Below the pieces are notes generated by a model. It was not told where the DNA came from and searched no databases. It was given only the letters and a program-made list of their open reading frames with translations. 36,150 nt of DNA, taken from Rhodospirillales bacterium (GTDB taxonomy: Bacteria; Pseudomonadota; Alphaproteobacteria; Acetobacterales; Acetobacteraceae). Both the position numbers and the translations under genes were made by a program. The stretch lies in NCBI GenBank assembly GCA_028869995.1, contig JAGWQN010000089.1, positions 1-36,150 of the forward strand, read 5' to 3'. Each line of letters begins with the position of its first letter. The first letter of the stretch is position 1. Below, one piece after another: positions 8,683 through 15,589 of the stretch.

Positions 8683-8877
8683 ATGAGACAACCGGCGCCG
8701 GCCGAGGGGGCGCCACAACACACGGCCGGGACGCGGCAGGCGTCCCGCCGCCAGGCGAGAAACCGCCTCTTCGGTCTGCTGCTCGCCCTGGTAAGCCTTG
8801 GCATGTTCGCGATCGTCGTGGCCCTGGTGATCGCCTTCCACGCCTACGAAGCCTACCGTGTCATCCCCGGTTTCTGA
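8683..8877 (+). CDS. Small single-pass membrane protein upstream of SCO
   Basis: A product of about 64 residues if ATG 8683 is used, or 69 from the GTG at 8668. A basic N-terminal stretch (RQASRRQARNR) precedes one hydrophobic helix (LLLALVSLGMFAIVVALVIAF), giving an N-in topology with a very short periplasmic tail ending YRVIPGF. The 3' end overlaps the start of the SCO gene by 20 bases, so the two are translationally linked. Together with SCO, PCuAC and CtaG nearby this suggests a helper in cytochrome oxidase assembly, but that is inference from position. I cannot name the family. Confidence 0.62.
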   Translation: MRQPAPAEGAPQHTAGTRQASRRQARNRLFGLLLALVSLGMFAIVVALVIAFHAYEAYRVIPGF

Positions 8878-9514
8878 TCGCCGCGCGCTGCTGCGCGCGA
8901 CCCTGGCCACACCGCTGCTGCTCACGGGCTGCGGCGGCAAGCGGCCATGGCACGGGATCGACGTCACCGGCACCTCGCCCAGCCTGGCTTTTTCGATGCA
9001 GCGCGTGAGCGACGGACGCGAGGTCACCGCGGCGACCTACCGCGGCGACATCGTCATGCTCTATCTCGGCTACACGTTCTGCCCCGATGTCTGCCCTACC
9101 ACGCTGGCCAACGTCGCTGCCGTGTTCAAGCGGCTGGGCAAGGATGCCGACCGGATCCGCTTCCTGTTCGTCACCGTCGATCCCGGCCGCGACACCCTCC
9201 CGGTGCTGCGCACATACTTGGCCAATTTCGGTCCGCATATGGTGGGCCTGCGCGGCACGCCCGACCAGCTCGTCGCGCTGGCACGCCGCTTTCGCCTGGT
9301 CTATTCGGTCCGCCCTTCGCCCGATCCCGCGAAGTACGAGGTCACGCACAGTTCCGCGATCTACGTCTTCGACGCCCACGGTGCCGCGCGGCTGCTCATC
9401 CCGTCGCTCGCCGCCGCCCATCCCGATCTGGCCGGCACCGCGGCCGACCTGCGCCGCCTTGTCGGGCAGGGCCATCCGACCGGCCTGGTCGGGCAGTTGC
9501 TGCGCACCCTCTGA
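8858..9514 (+). CDS. SCO1/SenC/PrrC family copper chaperone for cytochrome c oxidase
   Basis: A 218-residue thioredoxin-fold lipoprotein. After DRRALLRATL a signal sequence ends in the lipobox LLTGC (C25), so it should be anchored to the periplasmic face of the membrane. The copper-binding motif CxxxC is TFCPDVCP (C75, C79), and the third ligand is H164 in VTHSSAIYV. SCO proteins deliver or reduce copper for the CuA centre of subunit II. The start is GTG 8858, inside the preceding small membrane protein gene. No in-frame ATG precedes the signal peptide. The gene is convergent with the PCuAC gene, which works in the same pathway. No oxidase subunit genes are in the window. Confidence 0.93.
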   Translation: MSSPVSDRRALLRATLATPLLLTGCGGKRPWHGIDVTGTSPSLAFSMQRVSDGREVTAATYRGDIVMLYLGYTFCPDVCPTTLANVAAVFKRLGKDADRIRFLFVTVDPGRDTLPVLRTYLANFGPHMVGLRGTPDQLVALARRFRLVYSVRPSPDPAKYEVTHSSAIYVFDAHGAARLLIPSLAAAHPDLAGTAADLRRLVGQGHPTGLVGQLLRTL

Positions 9515-9558
9515 GCGCGCGCCGCGCTTTCGATCCTGTGTTTTGCCCGGCACGCACC

Positions 9559-9583
9559 CCGACCCGATGGCGGATCGGGTCGG
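9559..9583. terminator. Hairpin between convergent SCO and PCuAC genes
   Basis: A perfect 10-bp inverted repeat (ccgacccgat / atcgggtcgg) with a 5-base loop lies in the 72-bp gap between two convergent stops, three bases from the PCuAC stop. There is no T-run on either side, so it is a terminator or mRNA-end stabiliser by position only. Confidence 0.55.
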
Positions 9584-9586
9584 CTC

Positions 9587-10066
9587 CTAGCGTCCGGTGG
9601 CGTTACGGACGGGGAAGGTCGTCGTCAGGGTATCACCGTTGCTAAATCGCAACGTCACCGGAACCGCGCCGCCCGGCTTCACCGTCGCCGCCGGCTGCAT
9701 GCACATGAGGTGATAGCCGCCGGGCGCGAACACCACCGCACCATGCGCCGGCAGCGCGATCGATGGAACCATCACCATCGTCTCCTGTCCGCCCATGTTC
9801 ATGCTTCGGTGCAGCATCAGGGTGGCGCAGCCGGGCGAGCTCGCGCCGACCAGGCGCAGCGCCGTGCCGCTGTTGTTACGAAGTGTGAAATACCCCGCCG
9901 CGGGCCGTGAGGGGATGATGCTACGCAGCCACGGTCGCTGCACGACGACCCCCGCCGGCGCGCCGGCCGCCACCGTTGCCAGGGCCGCCAGTACCAGGGC
10001 CAGCCGGCCCGCGATCCTAGCCACCGGTCCAGGCACGCGAGCGTTCGGCAAGGGCAGCTGCTGCAT
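9587..10066 (-). CDS. Periplasmic copper chaperone PCu(A)C
   Basis: A 159-residue exported protein: an N-terminal hydrophobic signal (LALVLAALATVAAGAPAG) followed by a PCuAC domain. The methionine/histidine copper motif fits exactly: H86 in MLHRSM, M97 ten residues further, then H119 and M121 in GYHLMCM (HX10MX21HXM). PCu(A)C carries Cu(I) to the CuA site of cytochrome oxidase, acting with SCO. ATG 10066 has GGAGG nine bases upstream and lies within the 3' end of ctaG (50-base overlap). A GTG at 10024 is a possible but unsupported alternative. Operon with ctaG. Confidence 0.92.
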   Translation of the reverse strand: MQQLPLPNARVPGPVARIAGRLALVLAALATVAAGAPAGVVVQRPWLRSIIPSRPAAGYFTLRNNSGTALRLVGASSPGCATLMLHRSMNMGGQETMVMVPSIALPAHGAVVFAPGGYHLMCMQPAATVKPGGAVPVTLRFSNGDTLTTTFPVRNATGR

Positions 10067-11006
10067 CGGTCGTTTCCTCCAGCGTGCTCTCGTGCACGCG
10101 TAGCGCGTTGATGACGACGAGCACCCCCGCGACGCTCATCATCGAAGGCGGAATCCACATCACGAGGCCGCCGAAATGCTGGTCCGAGATCGCGGTGATC
10201 GAGGGATAGAGGCGCCCGCAGAGATTATAGAAGGGATAGAGGTCGTGCCCGGCAAAGGCGATGACAGCACCGAGCGCGATCTGCGGGAACATCACCCCCG
10301 CCGAGAGCGCCACCCGTGCGCCATAGCCGATGCGCGCCGGCGGCTTCGGCCGCGGGTCGAGCACCAGCGCCCAGAACGCGACACCGTCGAGCACCATGCT
10401 CCAGTTCATCACCGCGTAGAGGCGCGGATCGAGCATGGCCCGGAAATGCACCGCGGGGATCAGCCAGAAATAGAACAGGCCGACGAACAGGATGGGCGCC
10501 AGCACCGGCTGCTGCACAATCGCAACGAGGTCATGCACCGGGCCGCTTGCGGCAACCCGCCGCGCCCATCGCGGCATCCCCCGGCGCAGTGCGGCGCCCG
10601 GCGCGCCGAGCGCGATCAGGAACGGGCCGACATGGTGCATCACCACATGCTGCGTGCGGTTGAGGAAGAACATGTGCTGCGCCATGTAGTCGAAATGCGT
10701 CTGCAGCACGGCGTAGATGGCGGCGAGCCCGGCGAGGAAGGCGGCGCGCCGCAGGAGCGAGGGCCGCTCCGCCGGCGCCAGCCGTGCCAGCCCGCGGCCG
10801 TACCACAGCAGCGTGAGCGCGGTCGCGAGGTATTCGGGCCAGGAGAAATCCCATGGCATGAAGAACGGCATCCGCGCGGGCATCGCCGCTGACAGCCACG
10901 CGACGAGTGCGCCGAACGCCAGCACCCCGGCGTGCGAAGCCCAACCGTGCCAGCCCTCGTCCCCGCCCTCACCCGGCGGCGCGAGCGCCTCCGAAACCTC
11001 CGCCAT
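10017..11006 (-). CDS. ctaG: Cytochrome c oxidase assembly factor, caa3-type CtaG family
   Basis: A 329-residue polytopic membrane protein with about eight to nine hydrophobic segments, such as HAGVLAFGALVAWLSAAM and VVINAL near the end. Family marks of the CtaG (DUF1404/caa3_CtaG) group are the FFMPWDFSWPEYLATA start, QHMFFLNRTQHVVMHHVGP, and histidine/methionine-rich turns such as FGGLVMWIPPSMM. This is the Bacillus-type CtaG, not the Cox11 protein that shares the symbol. It is thought to help form the copper centre of the oxidase. It is followed by, and overlaps, the PCuAC gene, so both are one transcription unit. The start ATG has only a weak ribosome site. Confidence 0.85.
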   Translation of the reverse strand: MAEVSEALAPPGEGGDEGWHGWASHAGVLAFGALVAWLSAAMPARMPFFMPWDFSWPEYLATALTLLWYGRGLARLAPAERPSLLRRAAFLAGLAAIYAVLQTHFDYMAQHMFFLNRTQHVVMHHVGPFLIALGAPGAALRRGMPRWARRVAASGPVHDLVAIVQQPVLAPILFVGLFYFWLIPAVHFRAMLDPRLYAVMNWSMVLDGVAFWALVLDPRPKPPARIGYGARVALSAGVMFPQIALGAVIAFAGHDLYPFYNLCGRLYPSITAISDQHFGGLVMWIPPSMMSVAGVLVVINALRVHESTLEETTDAAAALAERSRAWTGG

Positions 11007-11068
11007 GACGCTGGCCTAGGGCCAAGCGGCGGGGCTTGCAAGGCGGCGCGCCGGCCTCGTCCTGCGGG

Positions 11069-12037
11069 TCAGCGTTGGGCGAGTGCGAGCCGCCGCGCCA
11101 GCTGCACCGGTGCGGCGCGATAGGCGGCCAGCGTCTTGCCGATGCTGCCGGCTGGCAGCCGGATCACCGCCGGCGGCGGCCCGCGCAGCAGGATGCCGCT
11201 GCCGATCGGCATCTTCGGTGGCGCCGTCCACATGTTGCGCGACCACATGTTCTGGCTGAACGCACTGCCCGCGGCCGGCGTGGGCGTGCTGGCCGCTGCG
11301 GCAAACGCCAGCTGGGGCGGCAGCGTCGCCATGCCCGGCGGCGGGGCGTGGCCGAGTTCCGCCGGCCATACGGCCATGACCTCGCGCGCGTAAGGCGCGC
11401 CGAGCGCCGGCGTCTGCGAATGGTAATCGGCGGTCGCCGCGGCCCAGGAGCCGGTGGCCGCGTGCAGCGAGGCAAGGAACCTACCAGCATACGCCGCGTT
11501 GGCCGCCGGATCGAACGCCAGTGCGAGGCTGGCGAAGGCGTGCGGGTGGTGCAGCAGGTTCACCTGCATGCAGCCGAAGTCGATCGAGCGGATGCCCTGC
11601 GCCTCGTAGCGCAGCGCCGCGGCGATCGCCCGCGCCTCGGTCGGATAGACGTGGCTGGTGCCCTCGACGTTGATGCTCCAGGGCCAGGGATCGATGCCGC
11701 CGTGGCCGTTGGGCCGCCCGCTCTCGACCCGCCCGATCGCCTCCATGAGGCTGGTCGGCACGCCGTTCGCCCGCTCTGCGGCGGCGATGGCCTGTCGGCA
11801 TGCCTGGCCCGGGTCCGCCGGCCCCGGACCCAGGGCAGGCCCGGCTGCCAGCGCGGGGACCGCCCAGCGGCCGAAATTATTCGTCGCGGGCGCATGGAGC
11901 GGCTGGCCCGAATGGCGGGCGGCGAAACTCGAACGAAAGACCGGCGGCTGCAGCAGCGGGCTGCCGGCGAAGCCCGGCCGGGCCAGCACCGTCAATACAA
12001 AAAACAAGACGATACCCGCAATTGAGTGCCGGCGCAT
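11069..12037 (-). CDS. Exported lytic transglycosylase (SLT-like)
   Basis: A 322-residue protein starting MRRHSIAGIVLFFVLTVLA, a clear signal peptide. A lysozyme-like domain occupies about 78-220. The catalytic glutamate is E105 in MEAIGRVESGR, followed by the family blocks DPWPWSINVEG, FGCMQVNLLHH and TADYHSQTP. The C-terminal third is proline/alanine-rich with no recognisable domain. Such enzymes cleave peptidoglycan to give 1,6-anhydromuropeptides, often locally for insertion of envelope machines. No secretion or flagellar genes are nearby to say which. I used ATG 12037 rather than an upstream start at 12145, because the longer version adds an arginine-rich stretch before the signal peptide. 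Confidence 0.87.
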   Translation of the reverse strand: MRRHSIAGIVLFFVLTVLARPGFAGSPLLQPPVFRSSFAARHSGQPLHAPATNNFGRWAVPALAAGPALGPGPADPGQACRQAIAAAERANGVPTSLMEAIGRVESGRPNGHGGIDPWPWSINVEGTSHVYPTEARAIAAALRYEAQGIRSIDFGCMQVNLLHHPHAFASLALAFDPAANAAYAGRFLASLHAATGSWAAATADYHSQTPALGAPYAREVMAVWPAELGHAPPPGMATLPPQLAFAAAASTPTPAAGSAFSQNMWSRNMWTAPPKMPIGSGILLRGPPPAVIRLPAGSIGKTLAAYRAAPVQLARRLALAQR

Positions 12038-12194
12038 GCGTCCGCTTATAGCGCGGAAGTTAAGGGGCCGTGAGTCCGGATTCGCCCAGGCGGCAAAACG
12101 TAACCTTCGGCGTGGTGCCGCCCGCTTTGCCCGGCGCGGCGCCATCGCCGCCGCTGATCTGGTGAAAACGCGATGCTGCGCTGCAAAATTTCGC

Positions 12195-12223
12195 TTGCAT
12201 GCCGCGGGTTAGCCACTTATATG
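12195..12223 (+). promoter_or_regulatory. Sigma-70-type promoter of the MmgR-like sRNA
   Basis: TTGCAT at 12195-12200 and TATATG at 12218-12223 are separated by exactly 17 bases, close to consensus and unusually AT-rich for this sequence. Transcription should start near 12230, just before the sRNA candidate. Confidence 0.7.
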
Positions 12224-12229
12224 GTGCAG

Positions 12230-12317
12230 CGCAGCAAGACGGTTTTATGCCGTTTTCCTGCTTCTTGGACGTTTCCTCCCTAAACTTGGCGGTGCCTTTG
12301 GGCACCGCCTTTTTTTT
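12230..12317 (+). ncRNA. mmgR: MmgR / alpha-r8 family small RNA (Rfam suhB RNA)
   Basis: A stand-alone transcription unit of about 85-90 nt that encodes no convincing protein. A good promoter lies just upstream. A small hairpin (acgg/ccgt, 12239-12253) is followed by a pyrimidine-rich single strand and a classic terminator. The single strand contains TTTCCTCCCT (12272-12281), which to my knowledge is the invariant 10-mer of the alphaproteobacterial alpha-r8 family. This anti-Shine-Dalgarno-like motif pairs with ribosome-binding sites. In Sinorhizobium meliloti MmgR limits polyhydroxybutyrate granules by repressing phasins and responds to nitrogen. The sRNA is convergent with the formylglutamate amidohydrolase gene. 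The family call rests on recognising the motif, not on a covariance search. Confidence 0.8.
12288..12317 (+). terminator. Rho-independent terminator of the sRNA
   Basis: A perfect 9-bp stem (ggcggtgcc / ggcaccgcc) with a 4-base loop is followed by eight T. On the minus strand the hairpin is not followed by T, so it acts mainly on the plus strand. Confidence 0.95.
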
Positions 12318-12325
12318 ATTTTCGT

Positions 12326-13195
12326 CTAGTCCCGCGCGACGCCGAGATCCACCGTCACATGGCGGGCGAGATGCGCCACGAGCCGCGACAGACCGCCACG
12401 CAGCGCATCGAAGCCGAAACTGCGCTCGAGCGTCGCCTCGTTCATGTAGAGCGCGCGGTTGACCTCGAGCTGCAGGGCATGGACGCCGTCGCGCGGCCGC
12501 CCGTAGTGGCGCGTGATGTAGCCGCCGGCATAGGGATCATTGCGCCGCACCGACAGCCCCTCCGCCGCGAGTGCTTCCTCCAGCCGGCGCAGCAGCACCG
12601 GGGAGCAGGTGGTCCCGTGCGCGTCCCCCAGCACCGCGTCCGTCCGTCGCGACGGTGCCATGCTGGCCTGCGGCATGGAGTGGCAGTCGACCAGCAGGCA
12701 CGCGCCGAAGCGCTGCGTGGCTTCGGTAATGGCCGTTGCCAGCGCGGCATGAAACGGCTGCCAGGTGGCGGCGATCCGTGCCTGGGCCTCCGCGAAGGTG
12801 AGCTTGGAGCGATAGATCGGCTCACCGCCCGCGACCACCCGCGCGATCGTCCCGAGCCCCGCGCCGACTCGGACGCTCGCGGTGTTGACCCAGTCCGGCA
12901 AGGCATCCTCGAACATGCCGGGGTCGAGCTCCCAGGGTTCGCGGTTGGCGTCGCAGAAGGCGCGGGGAAAGGTCGCGGCGACCATGGTCGCGCCATGCTC
13001 CGCCGCCGCCGCGAACAACTCGTCGACATAGCAATCCTCGCTCAGGCGCAGCTGCAGCGGGTCCAGCCGCGCCGCGGCCACGAACGACGCCGGGTAGGCG
13101 CGGCCGGAATGCGGCGAGGCGAACACCAGCGGCACGGCCGGCCCGGTGGGGCGCGTGACGTGCACGGCGCTCGGTTGCGATTCGGCCAGGTCCAT
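12326..13195 (-). CDS. N-formylglutamate amidohydrolase family protein
   Basis: A 289-residue protein of the FGase family. Conserved blocks are FASPHSGRAYP, LSEDCYVDELF, AFCDANREPWELD, LLVDCHSMP, GGYITRHYGRP and LQLEVNRALYM. The His, Asp and Glu residues there are the expected zinc ligands and catalytic residues. The founding enzyme HutG hydrolyses N-formylglutamate to glutamate and formate at the end of one histidine-degradation route. No hut genes are near, so the real substrate may be another N-formyl or N-acyl amino acid. The gene stands alone. The start ATG has AGGA five bases upstream. Confidence 0.88.
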   Translation of the reverse strand: MDLAESQPSAVHVTRPTGPAVPLVFASPHSGRAYPASFVAAARLDPLQLRLSEDCYVDELFAAAAEHGATMVAATFPRAFCDANREPWELDPGMFEDALPDWVNTASVRVGAGLGTIARVVAGGEPIYRSKLTFAEAQARIAATWQPFHAALATAITEATQRFGACLLVDCHSMPQASMAPSRRTDAVLGDAHGTTCSPVLLRRLEEALAAEGLSVRRNDPYAGGYITRHYGRPRDGVHALQLEVNRALYMNEATLERSFGFDALRGGLSRLVAHLARHVTVDLGVARD

Positions 13196-13294
13196 GCCGT
13201 CCTATTGAAGCGGCACGCATCAGCGAGCGCAACGCGCCGTCATGCGCATCCAGGCCCGGGCGCGCGCTCGCGCCGGTGCCTGCGGGCGGCTGTG

Positions 13295-13501
13295 TCAGCG
13301 CCGCGTACTGCGCCGGATATTCTCCAGCAGGATGACGACCAGCCCGCCGAACAGCAGCCCGCCGCCCACCGCCGGGCCGATCAGGCCGCGGCCGCGCAGC
13401 GTCGCGACCAGCCCGACCAACACGAGGATCGCCGCCGCGAGCGACCCGTCATCGACGAACAGGCCCAGCACCTCGGCCCAGACCGCGCGCAGGACCTTCA
13501 T
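13295..13501 (-). CDS. 68-residue membrane protein, partner of the duplicated membrane protein
   Basis: A short product starting MKVLRAVWAEVLGLFVDDGS with two hydrophobic helices (AAAILVLVGLVATL and AVGGGLLFGGLVVILL) joined by a basic turn, ending RRSTRR. Its ATG overlaps the stop of the upstream gene as ATGA (13498-13501), so it is translated after it and probably acts with it, perhaps as an accessory subunit. I know no function. The 99 bases between it and the next gene contain a GC-rich 6-bp hairpin (13259-13274) that could end the transcript. Confidence 0.72.
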   Translation of the reverse strand: MKVLRAVWAEVLGLFVDDGSLAAAILVLVGLVATLRGRGLIGPAVGGGLLFGGLVVILLENIRRSTRR

Positions 13502-14205
13502 TCCCGCAGCTCCGCGACCCGCACCCCGACGATGGCCGCGAGCAGGAAGCCGAGCGCCATCGGCAGCAGGGCGAAGTCGGTCCCCGGCCAGGCGGCGCCC
13601 ACCGCCTCGCCCAGCCAGAACGTGCCGAACGCCGAGAGCATCACGCCGACGATGAACTTCAGGGTGTTTTCCGGCACCAGCGACAGCGGTTTGTGCAGCA
13701 CCATGCCGGCGGCGAGGACCAGCGCCGCCGCTGCCGCCGCGCCCAGGCTCGCCGCCCCGAGGAGCCCGCGTCCGGCCCCCACGGCGACGACGATGAAGAC
13801 CACCTCCACCCCCTCGAGCACGACCGCCTGGAACGCCGCGGTGCCCGCCGCGAGGGCCGGGCGCCCGGTCAGCAGCCGGCGCTCGTGGGCGAACGCCGCC
13901 TCCTCGTCGTGGAGCGGGATGCGTCCGGCCGCGCGCAGCACCGCCTTGCGCAGCCAGCGCATGCCGAACAGCAACAGCAGCAGGCCGACCACGCCCTGAA
14001 GCGCGCTCAGCGGCACCGCGCCGACCAGCGGCCCGACCACGGCGACCAGCGCCGCCAGCACCACAAGCCCCGCCGCGGTGCCCGTCAGCGCCGGCCGCCA
14101 TCCATGCGTCACCCCGACGGCCAGCACGATCGTGAACGCCTCGACGACCTCGACCAGCGAAGCCAGAAATGCCGAAAGCACGGCGGAGAGCGAATGGATC
14201 AGCAT
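13498..14205 (-). CDS. Integral membrane protein with internal duplication and EGxE/ExxE motifs (possible metal transporter, COG4280-like)
   Basis: A 235-residue protein with about six to seven hydrophobic helices. The two halves are related. VEVVEAFTIVLAVG (18-31) matches LEGVEVVFIVVAVG (130-143), and GVVGLLLLLFGMRWL (71-85) matches FIVGVMLSAFGTFWL (184-198). Each half thus carries an acidic ExxE helix motif in the same place. Paired acidic motifs of this kind are found in FTR1 iron permeases (REGLE) and in UPF0016/GDT1 cation transporters (ExGD), so cation transport is a reasonable guess, but it is an inference. A charged loop (HDEEAAFAHERR) joins the halves. Operon with the following 68-residue membrane protein. 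Confidence 0.75.
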   Translation of the reverse strand: MLIHSLSAVLSAFLASLVEVVEAFTIVLAVGVTHGWRPALTGTAAGLVVLAALVAVVGPLVGAVPLSALQGVVGLLLLLFGMRWLRKAVLRAAGRIPLHDEEAAFAHERRLLTGRPALAAGTAAFQAVVLEGVEVVFIVVAVGAGRGLLGAASLGAAAAAALVLAAGMVLHKPLSLVPENTLKFIVGVMLSAFGTFWLGEAVGAAWPGTDFALLPMALGFLLAAIVGVRVAELRE

Positions 14206-14245
14206 CGAAAGAGCCCTACCCGGTGGCCCGCTCCCCGCGCCGCCC

Positions 14246-14274
14246 TTGCGTCGCTTCTTCGCGGCGATTACGAA
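14246..14274 (+). promoter_or_regulatory. Possible promoter of tRNA-Val
   Basis: TTGCGT (14246-14251) and TACGAA (14269-14274) are 17 bases apart, placing the transcript start near 14281, seven bases before the mature tRNA. The -10 element is weak. Confidence 0.35.
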
Positions 14275-14287
14275 GCGCGCGTCGGAT

Positions 14288-14362
14288 GGGCGCGTAGCTC
14301 AGCGGGAGAGCACCACCTTGACACGGTGGGGGTCACAGGTTCAATCCCTGTCGCGCCCACCA
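14288..14362 (+). tRNA. tRNA-Val (GAC)
   Basis: A complete 75-base cloverleaf. The acceptor stem gggcgcg pairs with cgcgccc (14352-14358), with discriminator A and encoded CCA. The D arm contains agctcagcgggagagc. The anticodon stem ccacc/ggtgg encloses loop ttGACac, with anticodon GAC at 14320-14322. The T arm is gttcaatcc with flanking pairs. It reads GUC and GUU valine codons. It stands alone between two protein genes. No integrase or duplicated 3' end is visible nearby. Confidence 0.98.
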
Positions 14363-14423
14363 TCCGGCCTCTTTTTCCGTCAAATCAGTCGGTTAGGCGG
14401 GATGAGCCAGCCCCCGGCGCGTT

Positions 14424-14450
14424 GGCGCGGCGGCAACTGGCCGCCGCGCC
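14424..14450. terminator. Hairpin just after acdS
   Basis: A perfect 10-bp stem (ggcgcggcgg / ccgccgcgcc) with a 7-base loop starts seven bases beyond the acdS stop. It could end acdS transcription from the right and tRNA readthrough from the left. No T-run follows. Confidence 0.55.
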
Positions 14451-14457
14451 GGGCGCC

Positions 14458-15465
14458 TCAGGCGGCGAAGGCGCTATGATAAGCATTCAGTGCCGGCGCC
14501 CCGCCGAGATGCACGTAGAGCACCTTCGCCCCCTTCTCGAACTCGCCCGCCCTGGCCATCGCGATCACGCCCGCCATGCTCTTGCCCTCATAGACCGGGT
14601 CCGTGAGCATCCCCTCGTGCGTCGCCGCCATACGGATCGCGGCGATGGTCGGCTCGTCGGGCAGTCCGTAATCCGGGCCGCAGAAGCGCGGATCGATCAC
14701 GATGTCCTCGTCGCGGATCGCCGTGTTCAGCCCGACCGCCGCGGCGGTCTGGTGCGCGATCTTGGTGACGGCGTGGCGGGTCATCTCCGCATTGGCGGCG
14801 GTGTCCACGCCGATCAGCCGGCGCCTGCGGCTCTGGCCCGCGAACCCGACGACCATGCCCGCCTGGGTCGAGCCGGTGCAGGTTGCCGTCACCACGGTGT
14901 CGAAGAACATGCCGAGCTCGCGCTCCTGCGCCGCGACCTCCTCGGCGAAGGCCGCGTAGCCGAGCCCTCCCAGCGGATGGTCGGAGGCGCCGGCGGGGAT
15001 CGCGTAGGGCTTGCCGCCTTCCCGCCGCACCGCGTCGAGCGCGTGCTGCCAAGTCTCCTTCTCCGCGGTGGAATAGCCCTCGCCCTCGAGGATCGTCTCC
15101 GCGCCCATGATCCGCGAGAGCAGGATGTTGCCGACCTTGTCGTAGGTCGGGTCCGGCCACTGGGTCCATTCCTCCTGCACCAGGCGGCACTTCATGCCGA
15201 GCTTCGCCGCCACGGCAGCGACCTGGCGCGTATGGTTGCTCTGGATGTTGCCGATCGAGACCAGCGTGTCGCAGCCCTGCGCCAGGGCGTCGGCGGCGAG
15301 GAATTCCAGCTTGCGGATCTTGTTGCCGCCGAAGGCGAGGCCGGAGGCGATGTCGTCGCGTTTCGCCCAGAGCTCGATGCCCAGCGCATCGCTCATCCGG
15401 TCGAGCCGGTGGATGGGGGAGGGGAAGAAGGCGAGCTTGATGCGGGGAAAGCGCGACAGGTCCAT
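14458..15465 (-). CDS. acdS: 1-aminocyclopropane-1-carboxylate (ACC) deaminase
   Basis: A 335-residue PLP enzyme with the family start [19 protein letters not shown]. The residues that mark true ACC deaminase are all there, shifted by two from the Pseudomonas numbering: PLP lysine K49 in GGNKIRK, nucleophile S76 in [10 protein letters not shown]292 and E293 in DPVYEGKSM, and L320 in [10 protein letters not shown]. Glu and Leu at the last two sites separate AcdS from the related D-cysteine desulfhydrase. It breaks ACC, the plant ethylene precursor, into 2-oxobutyrate and ammonia, giving the cell nitrogen and lowering plant ethylene. The gene is divergent from an Lrp-type regulator, the usual acdR arrangement. 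Its control region holds an inverted repeat. Confidence 0.95.
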   Translation of the reverse strand: MDLSRFPRIKLAFFPSPIHRLDRMSDALGIELWAKRDDIASGLAFGGNKIRKLEFLAADALAQGCDTLVSIGNIQSNHTRQVAAVAAKLGMKCRLVQEEWTQWPDPTYDKVGNILLSRIMGAETILEGEGYSTAEKETWQHALDAVRREGGKPYAIPAGASDHPLGGLGYAAFAEEVAAQERELGMFFDTVVTATCTGSTQAGMVVGFAGQSRRRRLIGVDTAANAEMTRHAVTKIAHQTAAAVGLNTAIRDEDIVIDPRFCGPDYGLPDEPTIAAIRMAATHEGMLTDPVYEGKSMAGVIAMARAGEFEKGAKVLYVHLGGAPALNAYHSAFAA

Positions 15466-15553
15466 GGCAGATGTCCGGGTTGTTGGCGGAGCGCAGGATA
15501 GCGCCGCGGCCTGCGCATGAGCTGCGGAAGATCGTCAATGAAGCAGCGTTTTC

Positions 15554-15575
15554 CTGGCATAAATCACTAATCCAG
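15554..15575. promoter_or_regulatory. Lrp/AcdR-type operator candidate between acdS and acdR
   Basis: An imperfect inverted repeat, CTGGnnTA-N6-TAnnCCAG, with an AT-rich centre that stands out from its surroundings. It ends 14 bases before the acdR start and lies about 89 bases from the acdS start. The size and AT-rich middle resemble Lrp boxes. It is probably the site through which AcdR controls both genes. Confidence 0.5.
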
Positions 15576-15589
15576 CGCATCTTTCACCG

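Noticed and set aside
12060..12305. A minus-strand open frame of 81 codons across the sRNA region
   Set aside because: It reads antisense through a strong promoter, sRNA and terminator, and has no ribosome site or coding bias.
14288..14470. tRNA-Val as an integration site for an island carrying acdS
   Set aside because: No integrase, no repeated tRNA 3' end and no change in base composition are visible in the window.
13693..15501. A plus-strand open frame of 602 codons running through the tRNA-Val gene and opposite acdS
   Set aside because: It reads through a tRNA and is antisense to conserved genes.
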